In this document: piece after piece, positions 57,654 to 64,000 of the stretch
Position numbering within the stretch: the first letter of the stretch is position 1
How the letters are laid out: the number at the start of each line of letters is the position of its first letter
DNA from: Limnobaculum allomyrinae
Lineage (GTDB): Bacteria > Pseudomonadota > Gammaproteobacteria > Enterobacterales > Enterobacteriaceae
Assembly (NCBI RefSeq): GCF_016649425.1
Contig: NZ_JADRCR010000001.1
Location: 186,001-250,000, forward strand
Length of the DNA stretch: 64,000 bases
Reading direction: 5' to 3'
Translations under genes and position numbers: made by a program
The notes under the pieces: generated by a model
The model's database searches: none
What the model was told of the DNA's origin: nothing
The model's input: the letters and a program-made list of their open reading frames with translations, nothing else

Positions 57654-58466
57654 ATGATTATTAGCGATATTGATTTTTCCTCTCTGTATAAAAACCATAT
57701 GGCTAAAGCCGGAAGGGTAACCAAACCTGCCAGCAGTTGGGATGCAAAAGCAGAGAAAATAGCAGAGAGTTGTGCAAATCCTGAAGATGAGTACCTGAAA
57801 AAATTTCTGTCGATGATGGATTTAACGGGTGCAAAAACATTGCTGGATATTGGTTGTGGCCCAGGTACCATTTGCCTTCAGGCAGCAAATAAGCTCGAGC
57901 ACGTTTACGGGCTGGACTACAGTGCCGGAATGCTGGAGGTAGCCAAGCGCCGGGCCAACGTGATGGCATTGGGCAACGTAACCTTATTTCAACGAGCATG
58001 GGATGATAACTGGGATGACATTCCACCAAGCGACATTGTGGTTGCTTCACGCTCTACGCTGGTTGCTGATATGGGGGCCGCACTAAAAAAACTTCACGAT
58101 AAAGCACGAATGCGGGTTTATACCACCCATACTATTGATCCTCATTTCATGGATATTCGAATTTTACGCGCATTGGGTAGAGAAAATACCGGTTTACCTA
58201 ACTATATCTATCCATTAAATATTTTGTGTCAGATGGGTATTAATCCTCGTCTGGACTACATCTATAGCCGTAACTGTCAGGCCAGAACAGACAGTTACGA
58301 AGAGTTTGAAAAAACCGTTAGCTGGTCGTTAGGGGAATTAACCGATCGGGAGCGCGACAACCTGCATAAATACTATCAACAAGGTAAAAATGGCCCCGAA
58401 CCATTAATCTCGCCGCTGCGCGGTTGGGCATTTATTTCATGGGATAAAAATCAGTCTCAGAGATAA
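57654..58466 (+). CDS. Class I SAM-dependent methyltransferase
   Basis: 270 residues from the ATG at 57654, 8 nt after AAGG; an open extension of 27 codons to an earlier ATG has no ribosome site. Motif I is TLLDIGCGPGTICLQA, with post-I YGLDYSAGMLEVAKRRA and motif IV-like SDIVVASRSTL. The C-terminal half, including NYIYPLNILCQMG, could bind substrate. Substrate unknown. Confidence 0.85.
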   Translation: MIISDIDFSSLYKNHMAKAGRVTKPASSWDAKAEKIAESCANPEDEYLKKFLSMMDLTGAKTLLDIGCGPGTICLQAANKLEHVYGLDYSAGMLEVAKRRANVMALGNVTLFQRAWDDNWDDIPPSDIVVASRSTLVADMGAALKKLHDKARMRVYTTHTIDPHFMDIRILRALGRENTGLPNYIYPLNILCQMGINPRLDYIYSRNCQARTDSYEEFEKTVSWSLGELTDRERDNLHKYYQQGKNGPEPLISPLRGWAFISWDKNQSQR

Positions 58467-58654
58467 TTTTATGACTATCAGCCAGATTCGATGGAGAGCA
58501 GGAGAGGCTAAACACCACTACGTTTATCAAACTGGAAAAAGAAAGGACATTAATGAATAATGGCTAAACAACAACCAGTTTGTTGCTATCACACAACGGA
58601 TATCCAATTTGATTTATCATCTTACAGGAACGAAAACCACAGGCAGGAGCTGGC
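58467..58654. other. Intergenic stretch with a very short ORF only
   Basis: 188 bp. A 29-codon frame at 58471-58560 starts ATG 5 bp after the methyltransferase gene but has no ribosome site and no recognisable similarity. Nothing else is supported. Confidence 0.35.
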
Positions 58655-59404
58655 ATGAAAATCAATATCAAACGTAATATCGCCTTAATTTTTGGTCTGG
58701 TTATGATCCTTGCAGGATGTAGTAGCCAGCAACACATTTCCTCTGAATCAACGGCCGTGGAAGACAGCGCACCGGCGGCTAAACTCTCTCAGAATCTTGG
58801 TACTAAATGGGGGGAGAATGTTAACTCCAACGTGGTTAGCGTTGAGGCTACCCGTTTACGTAATACGCCGGAGAGCCTGGTTGAAATTTATTATACTGGC
58901 TCAAAAGTCACTGGCCAAAATCGAACCGACCTGACTTTAGTACCATCGGTAAAAATGAATATTCAGGATGACAGCGGCCGTAATATGGCAATCAAACAGC
59001 GGAGTAACGGCGAGTACGCGCTGAGTGCCAAAGAAGGGGATCGCTACCAACTCTCTTTCCGTAACCGCAGTAATACTACAACTTATGAAGTAGTTGCTAC
59101 CATCGATGGGTTAGATGTTATTTCTGGTCAGGCCGGCTCGCTGTCACGCTCAGGCTATCTGCTTCGACCTGGCTCATCTTTGCAGATTGAAGGGTTTCGC
59201 AAGAGCGACTCTGCGGTAGCCGCATTCCGTTTTTCTAAACCAGAAGAGAGTTATGCAGCAAAATCCCTTGCTGGCGATGTGAAAAACACCGGCATTATTG
59301 GCGTGGCGTTGTTTGAAATCGCGCCAGAAAAACTACCTGATTGTAAACCACAGGCTTTCCCTCAGGATTCTCGTTATGCACCAGAACCCTGCGAAAAGCG
59401 TTAA
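58655..59404 (+). CDS. Putative outer-membrane lipoprotein
   Basis: 249 residues with a lipobox ILAGCSS; Cys22 would be lipidated and Ser at +2 favours the outer membrane. The mature part is rich in Ser/Asn with strands typical of a beta-sandwich. Two late Cys (LPDCKPQAF, PEPCEKR) may pair. I do not recognise a named family. The ribosome site is AGGAG. Confidence 0.75.
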   Translation: MKINIKRNIALIFGLVMILAGCSSQQHISSESTAVEDSAPAAKLSQNLGTKWGENVNSNVVSVEATRLRNTPESLVEIYYTGSKVTGQNRTDLTLVPSVKMNIQDDSGRNMAIKQRSNGEYALSAKEGDRYQLSFRNRSNTTTYEVVATIDGLDVISGQAGSLSRSGYLLRPGSSLQIEGFRKSDSAVAAFRFSKPEESYAAKSLAGDVKNTGIIGVALFEIAPEKLPDCKPQAFPQDSRYAPEPCEKR

Positions 59405-59415
59405 TTAATTGAATA

Positions 59416-59453
59416 GCCGCTTAATTCTTCTTACATTCAGCGAGTTAAGCGGC
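59416..59453. terminator. Hairpin between convergent lipoprotein and DSD1 genes
   Basis: Perfect 9-bp arms GCCGCTTAA / TTAAGCGGC with a 20-base loop, 11 bp from each stop. Likely bidirectional. Confidence 0.6.
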
Positions 59454-59463
59454 CAATGAAAAA

Positions 59464-60603
59464 TTACTGCCAGCCATTAATTCTCGGCCAGTAGGTATCA
59501 GAACTCCCGTCTAAATTCAGCAGATAATAACCATCATACTGAGCGGCAGTAGAACAGGCGTGATTGGGCAGAATACGTAATGGCGTGCCCACCGGAAGCC
59601 CATCCACATGCTTGCCGCTTCTGGAGCTAATAATACCGTGCTCCTGATTGGCGGCACTGACAATCAAATCGCCAATCGGGCGTCCGTTCATATCACATAC
59701 AATGCCATAACCCTGATCGACCTTTTGGTTAGCGGTACCACGATCCCGTGAAAGCGCCATCCAGCCTGCATCAACAATCACCCAGCCTTTTTCTTTCTGG
59801 TGTCCGATCACCGTTGTGACAACCGATAGTGCAATATCGTCCGCTTTACAGACACCTAAGCCAGCCATAACCAAATCAAAAAAGGCAAAAACGCCGGCCC
59901 GGACTTCAGTGACGCCTGTAAGATCTTTACTGAAGAGTGCCGTTGGTGTTGAGCCAACGCTGACAATAGTGACATTAACCCCTAACGAGCGCAGCATCTC
60001 TGCGCTGGAAACTACCGCATCCCGCTCCTGATTAGCATATTGCTCTATTTCGCTGAGGGAACGGCTGTTATAAGAGTTACCTGCATGGGTCATTACGCCA
60101 CATAGGGTGACTAAACTTCCCTGCAGTAGTCGGGCAATTTGTTCAATTTCCCCATCACAAGGTGGTAAACCTGAGCGATGACCATCGCTGTCAATTTCCA
60201 GCAAGACGTTAACCGGTAAATGGTGCAGCGAGGAGAAATCCAGCAGTAGTTGAGCGCTCTGAACATTATCAAGGATTAGTTTAAGGTCGACTCCTGTGCT
60301 AATTAACTTTCTTACATGTTCAAACTTATTTGGTGCAATGGCCACCCCATACAGAATGTCAGTGAATCCATGTTGAGCGAAAAAATCAGCCTCATGCAGC
60401 GTTGAAACGGTAATTGGTTTGTCAGCGGTACTAAAGAAACGAGCGGCAACCTGAGCCGACTTATTGGTTTTTACATGGGGACGCAGGGTAACATTCAACG
60501 GTGCCAGATGTGCTTTCATACGCGCAATATTGGCATCCAGCTTATTGATATCTAAAAGAAGGTAAGGTGTTTCTTGATTAATCGGAATCTGTTTCATTGG
60601 CAT
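59464..60603 (-). CDS. DSD1-family PLP enzyme (D-serine dehydratase / D-threonine aldolase type)
   Basis: 379 residues; ATG at 60603 sits 7 nt after GGAGG. The N-terminal alanine-racemase-like barrel has the PLP Lys in RPHVKTNKS, and a C-terminal domain carries the zinc motif HAC (LPNHACSTAAQYD). Members act on D-serine, D-threonine or 3-hydroxy-D-aspartate in the cytoplasm. A LysR gene is divergent upstream and a HAD gene lies beyond. Exact substrate unresolved. Confidence 0.87.
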   Translation of the reverse strand: MPMKQIPINQETPYLLLDINKLDANIARMKAHLAPLNVTLRPHVKTNKSAQVAARFFSTADKPITVSTLHEADFFAQHGFTDILYGVAIAPNKFEHVRKLISTGVDLKLILDNVQSAQLLLDFSSLHHLPVNVLLEIDSDGHRSGLPPCDGEIEQIARLLQGSLVTLCGVMTHAGNSYNSRSLSEIEQYANQERDAVVSSAEMLRSLGVNVTIVSVGSTPTALFSKDLTGVTEVRAGVFAFFDLVMAGLGVCKADDIALSVVTTVIGHQKEKGWVIVDAGWMALSRDRGTANQKVDQGYGIVCDMNGRPIGDLIVSAANQEHGIISSRSGKHVDGLPVGTPLRILPNHACSTAAQYDGYYLLNLDGSSDTYWPRINGWQ

Positions 60604-60710
60604 ATCGTGGCCTCCATATTGACTAATCCAATATAGCCATTAGATATTTAAGTTTAAATTAACAATTTATAACTCTATTATTTAGCTATTCTGAATTTAA
60701 TCCGGATGAG

Positions 60711-61637
60711 ATGATGATAGATACTCTTGATCTTCAATTCCTGCTGGCGATTAAACAGCATGGTTCACTGGTGGGAGCAGCAAGGTTCCTGAATGTAACG
60801 CCTTCCGCAGTAACCCAGAGACTCCAACAGCTGGAAGCCCGTCTTGATATACATCTTATTGACCGAACGGCCAGACGACTCCATTTTACCGAAGAGGGTG
60901 AATTATTGTGTCGAAAAGGCCAGACGCTGCTGGAGCAACATAAAGCGCTGTTAGAAGAGGTGATGCAGCAACATGGTAAATTAGTGGGATCGCTAAAAAT
61001 TAATGCCCCGTTTGGATTTGGTCGAAAGTATTTAACTGAAATCATTGCTCAGTATCATCGCTTGTATCCGCAAGTCGAGGTGTTATTAAAGCTTTCAGAG
61101 CAACCTTTGCTGGAAGAACAGGAGCGATTCGATCTGATTTTGCACATCGGAGAGTTATATAACTCCAATCTTATCGTACATACCATTGCGCCAAACCAGC
61201 GTTTTATCTGTGCTGCGCCTGCCTTGGTTGAGTATCACGGCATTCCCACATCACCCCAGGATTTATTGAGTTACCCAAGCATTGCGTTACAGGAAAATAA
61301 CGAAGACACCACGCTATGGAGCTTTGAACAGCAGGGTAAAAAACAAACTATCAGAATCGCACCGTCATTAAGCAGTAACGATGGTGATGTCGTCAGTTCA
61401 TGGGCTAAGGATGGATTGGGAATTATTATGCGTTCCCAGTGGGATGTAGCAGAAGCTCTGTCACAGGGGCTTTTAATACGACTGTTACCTGAATGGGTAT
61501 TGCCCGAAGCTCCGGTTGTTGCGTTAACCCATCGGCGTAAGGGAATGCCCGAAAGAGTTCACGCCTTTATGACATTGTTAAAACAGCAGTTTAGCCCGGA
61601 ACCCCCCTGGCAAAAAGTAAACGGAAAAAGAAACTAA
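60711..61637 (+). CDS. LysR-family regulator
   Basis: 308 residues. HTH: GSLVGAARFLNVTPSAVTQRLQQLEARLDIHLIDRTARRLHFT. The effector domain starts near 90 (GSLKINAPFGFGRKYL). It is divergent from the DSD1-family gene with 107 bp between, so it probably controls D-amino-acid breakdown. A second start codon lies at 60714. Confidence 0.88.
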   Translation: MMIDTLDLQFLLAIKQHGSLVGAARFLNVTPSAVTQRLQQLEARLDIHLIDRTARRLHFTEEGELLCRKGQTLLEQHKALLEEVMQQHGKLVGSLKINAPFGFGRKYLTEIIAQYHRLYPQVEVLLKLSEQPLLEEQERFDLILHIGELYNSNLIVHTIAPNQRFICAAPALVEYHGIPTSPQDLLSYPSIALQENNEDTTLWSFEQQGKKQTIRIAPSLSSNDGDVVSSWAKDGLGIIMRSQWDVAEALSQGLLIRLLPEWVLPEAPVVALTHRRKGMPERVHAFMTLLKQQFSPEPPWQKVNGKRN

Positions 61638-61807
61638 TTTAAGTTTTTCTTAACAATATAGTTATTAGTGCTTAATTTACTCTTAATTACATGCTGTCTA
61701 TACTCGCTGAAAGTTTAGACAGTATTGATTTAGATAATATTGAAAGCCCATCATAAGTTAATGCTGCCCGATCATCATTTTGTTACTTACCCCAGTAGGA
61801 GCAAGTT

Positions 61808-62467
61808 ATGAATCAGCCTCAGGCAAGCCAGTCTCCAAATACACCAAAAATTATTTTGTTTGATCTATTAACCGCATTAATTGATTCCTGGCAGGTATGG
61901 AATGAAACCGCCGGTTCAGAGGAGCTGGGTAAAAAGTGGCGTATGACTTACTTAAAGCTCACTTATGGTTGTGGCGCCTATCGCCCTTATGAAACACTGG
62001 TAAAAGAAGCCGCAATCGCATCCGGATTAGATTCTGACCTTGCCAGACAGCTGGATGAAAACTGGAAAAATCTTCAACCATGGTCTGAAGCAGCGTCAGT
62101 GCTTAGTCTGTTAAAGCAGGATTACCAGTTAGGCGTAGTCACCAATTGCTCCGAGCGCTTAGGGTATATGGCAGCAGAACAAGTAGGGGTTCCTTTTGAT
62201 ATTGTTGTCACCTCCGATCGGGCAGGGTTTTATAAGCCCGACCCAAGGCCTTATCAGTTGGCTCTGGATCTGGCGGGTGTCACGGCAAAAGAGGCCATTT
62301 TTGTGGCTGGTTCAGCTTATGACCTGATTGGAACGGCAAAAGTGGGTATTCCTACATTCTGGCATAATAGAATTGGCCTGAAAGCACCAGAACAGGCGCC
62401 TTTGCCAATTGAAGAGATGCCAACATTAAACGATCTGCCTGCGGCGATAGAAAAGTATATTAGTTAA
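61808..62467 (+). CDS. HAD-superfamily hydrolase with altered motif I
   Basis: 219 residues resembling haloacid dehalogenase type II proteins and related phosphatases. The Asp nucleophile is present (ILFDLLTALIDS) but the second Asp of DxD is Leu, as in dehalogenases where that position is not Asp. Motif II is VVTNCSERLG, Lys is in FYKPDPRPY, and motif IV is FVAGSAYDLIGTAKVG. It follows the LysR gene on the same strand. Substrate unknown. Confidence 0.82.
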   Translation: MNQPQASQSPNTPKIILFDLLTALIDSWQVWNETAGSEELGKKWRMTYLKLTYGCGAYRPYETLVKEAAIASGLDSDLARQLDENWKNLQPWSEAASVLSLLKQDYQLGVVTNCSERLGYMAAEQVGVPFDIVVTSDRAGFYKPDPRPYQLALDLAGVTAKEAIFVAGSAYDLIGTAKVGIPTFWHNRIGLKAPEQAPLPIEEMPTLNDLPAAIEKYIS

Positions 62468-62492
62468 ATTAACCGGTTAGCTACTATAAGCA

Positions 62493-62523
62493 AAAGCCAC
62501 TGATTATTATTTAGTGGCTTTTC
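62493..62523 (+). terminator. Rho-independent terminator
   Basis: AAAAGCCACT pairs with AGTGGCTTTT around an 11-base loop, 26 bp after the HAD gene. Confidence 0.85.
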
Positions 62524-62654
62524 TATATATGAGGTGACAATGTCACAAAAAACCTCTGTTGAAGCCTAAATAACGATAATCCCCCAACATTCCGCAAAAA
62601 TTCACCTACTACATATACTCAATGAATCCACCAAATATTTTATGAGGATCATTG

Positions 62655-63026
62655 ATGAATCCATCACAACAGATAGATAAATTGATTGCTGAGCTCTGCG
62701 ACTGGCGAGGAGAAATGCTGACTGAGATCCGTCAGTGCATGCTTGAGGCCGATCAACAAATTGTTGAAGAGTGGAAATGGAAAGGTAGCCCGGTGTGGTC
62801 TTGTAGTGGAATGATTGCGGTGGCAAATGCTCATAAAGAAAAGGTAAAAATCACCTTTTCCCACGGTGCCAGCCTTGAGGATCCTGATAAACTTTTTAAC
62901 GCAGCGCTTGATGGTAAAGTGTGGCGCGCCATTGATTTTTTTGCAGGTGATAAAATCAATCAGCCTGCGTTGAAGGCACTTATCCTGGCGGCGATAGATT
63001 ACAACCAGAAAAATAAAAGAGGATAA
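62655..63026 (+). CDS. DUF1801 family protein
   Basis: 123 residues; the ATG at 62655 is preferred over a TTG one codon earlier. The YdhG-like/DUF1801 fold is shown by EEWKWKGSPVWSCSGMIAVANAHKEKVKITFSHGA and the C-terminal ALKALILAAIDYNQK. Function in the family is unclear. Its 3' end touches the ATP-grasp remnant. Confidence 0.88.
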   Translation: MNPSQQIDKLIAELCDWRGEMLTEIRQCMLEADQQIVEEWKWKGSPVWSCSGMIAVANAHKEKVKITFSHGASLEDPDKLFNAALDGKVWRAIDFFAGDKINQPALKALILAAIDYNQKNKRG

Positions 63027-63336
63027 ACTTCTTAAACAATATCGGGGTCAGATTGAAGGTGGTATTCGTTTGCGCCATTTTGAGCATTTTGAGCATTTTG
63101 ATGAGCAGAGTGAAAGACGTTACTTTGTTTTAAAAGGAAAAGTTTACTCTTCCGATAACCTTATACCAACTCTGGCTACTGAGATTGCCAAAGGGATTGG
63201 AAGTCCTTTTTTCACTATAGATATGGCAAACAATGATGCCGGAGAACTTAGATTGATAGAAATCGGTGATAGGCAAGTTTCAGATATAAAAGAATGGCCT
63301 GCGCAGCGTTTGGTGCAAATACTGAATTTACTATAA
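63019..63336 (+). pseudogene. 3' remnant of an ATP-grasp domain gene
   Basis: About 105 codons without a proper start. The reading QIEGGIRLRHFEHFEHFDEQ, RRYFVLKGKVYSS, then GSPFFTIDMANND and LRLIEIGDRQVSD matches the C-terminal half of ATP-grasp (DUF4343-like) proteins, including the metal-binding Asp and Glu. The N-terminal nucleotide-binding part is missing, and a TTG at 63070 would give only 88 residues. Likely a deletion scar. Confidence 0.65.
63076..63102 (+). repeat. Three tandem copies of a 9-bp unit
   Basis: CATTTTGAG, CATTTTGAG, CATTTTGAT in a row, encoding HFEHFEHFD in the ATP-grasp remnant. It is in frame and could expand or contract by slippage. Confidence 0.85.
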
Positions 63337-63373
63337 AATTCGACTATTATTCAGCAATCGACAGGCTAATAAA

Positions 63374-63808
63374 TTGAGTAACAAAATGAATTTCCCTAAA
63401 GTAATCGCCTTAAGTTTTTTGTTTGCCTCCACCGCTTATGCGGCCAATGAAAACAAAGGTTTCTCTCTGGCATCTCTGACCAGTCTGTTAAGCGGAGGAG
63501 CTCAGGCAGTCACCGCTAAAACCATGAGTAATACTGCGGGCGTGATGGAGTACTGTGTAAAGAGAAAGATCACTGAAGCGACCGATCCTGAAAATATCAA
63601 AAATAAACTGAAAGAGAAGCTGGGCCTGAACGACAGCAAAGCCAGCCAGCAAAAAGATTATCAGGATGGCTTACATGGTTTGCTCAAACTTAAGAATGAT
63701 AAGGTGCTTGACCTCAATGCCCTTGGCAGTTCTGCATTAGGGGAAAAGGTTAAATCTAAAGCTTGTGATGTAGCGCTAAGTCAGGGCGTTAATTTTATCA
63801 CTAAATAA
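63374..63808 (+). CDS. DUF2501 (YjjA-like) exported protein
   Basis: 144 residues with a signal peptide ending STAYAA. The family core is clear (SLTSLLSGGAQAVTAKTMSNTAGVMEYCVKRK, then LGLN and GLLKLKND, ending CDVALSQGVNFITK), with the two conserved Cys. It matches E. coli YjjA in layout. Function unknown. The start may be the TTG at 63374 or the ATG at 63386; the ribosome site is weak for both. Confidence 0.88.
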   Translation: MSNKMNFPKVIALSFLFASTAYAANENKGFSLASLTSLLSGGAQAVTAKTMSNTAGVMEYCVKRKITEATDPENIKNKLKEKLGLNDSKASQQKDYQDGLHGLLKLKNDKVLDLNALGSSALGEKVKSKACDVALSQGVNFITK

Positions 63809-63822
63809 GCTAATTTCCGTAC

Positions 63823-63849
63823 AACGGTATGTTTAACCAACATACCGTT
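63823..63849 (+). terminator. Hairpin after DUF2501 gene
   Basis: Perfect 11-bp arms AACGGTATGTT / AACATACCGTT with a 5-base loop, 14 bp after the stop. No T-run. The remaining sequence to 64000 shows no gene. Confidence 0.55.
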
Positions 63850-64000
63850 CATCATTCCACGCTGATATTCGCTCTTCCTTTCATTACCCTACAAGACATT
63901 AAGCAAAAGTATTCAATTCTGATAAAATTTGCACGATTAATGAGTCTATTTGCACGATATTCTGCGTCCAATATTAATACAATGTTTGAACTTTAATGGT

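Noticed and set aside
58471-58560. 29-codon ORF after the methyltransferase gene
   Set aside because: No ribosome site, no recognisable similarity and within the length expected by chance.

Overview
The window looks like chromosomal DNA of a gamma-proteobacterium of the order Enterobacterales. The evidence is the ivbL-ilvB-ilvN operon with its Val-rich leader peptide, setB, eptA, dgkA, ygiW-qseBC, mntP behind a manganese riboswitch, frmRAB, arsRBC, amn, bglA, yidA, nemRA and a yjjA-like gene. Their proteins read as full-length relatives of E. coli proteins. Base composition is moderate, a little AT-rich. The gene order differs from E. coli, so a Budvicia/Pragia/Limnobaculum- or Yersinia-like lineage is possible, but the genus cannot be fixed from this sequence. 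I see no rRNA, tRNA, CRISPR array, prophage or intact insertion sequence.

Layout. 1-6.3 kb: the 3' part of a large MscS-type channel, a Fur-box-controlled TonB-dependent siderophore receptor with a periplasmic esterase, and a LysE/RhtB exporter. 6.6-9.2 kb: an overlapping pair of unrecognised membrane/BNR-repeat genes. 9.2-16.1 kb: a lipid A and envelope-stress block made of ygiW, two tandem QseBC-like two-component systems, and convergent dgkA and eptA. Direct-repeat PmrA/QseB-type boxes lie at both outer promoters. 16.3-23.5 kb: a TetR regulator, mntP with its riboswitch, an SDR oxidoreductase, setB, a broken LuxR-type regulator, ilvBN with the ivbL attenuator, and a universal stress protein. 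24-26 kb: a radical SAM/DUF4130 pair thought to act on DNA.

26.1-29.1 kb: a compact pantothenate operon, panG-like-panB-panC-panD. Its PanC and PanD read more like Firmicutes than enterobacterial enzymes. 29.2-31.6 kb: the formaldehyde detoxification operon frmRAB behind a perfect FrmR operator. 31.7-35.8 kb: a NUDIX protein with a degenerate HAD-like domain, yidA and arsRBC. 36-42.1 kb: an azoreductase with an Rrf2 regulator, amn, a VOC protein, bglA and a metallo-beta-lactamase-fold hydrolase. 42.3-46 kb: small exported or membrane proteins of unknown function, including a candidate caspase-fold periplasmic protein and a DKNYY-repeat protein.

46.3-48.6 kb: a D-tartrate dehydratase-like enolase-superfamily enzyme with a divergent LysR regulator. 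49.2-54.5 kb: two Old Yellow Enzyme systems, nemR-nemA with NemR boxes and LysR/OYE/cysteine hydrolase, with a flavin reductase between them. 54.5-64 kb: a MocR regulator with an AhpD-like protein, a DUF1471 protein, a VOC protein, a methyltransferase, a lipoprotein, a DSD1-family D-amino-acid enzyme with LysR and HAD neighbours, DUF1801, a truncated ATP-grasp gene and a DUF2501 protein.

The most informative observations are the duplicated QseBC systems beside eptA-dgkA, the possibly transferred panGBCD operon, the HAD-NUDIX fusion, the caspase-like exported protein and the unrecognised overlapping gene pair at 6.6-9.2 kb.
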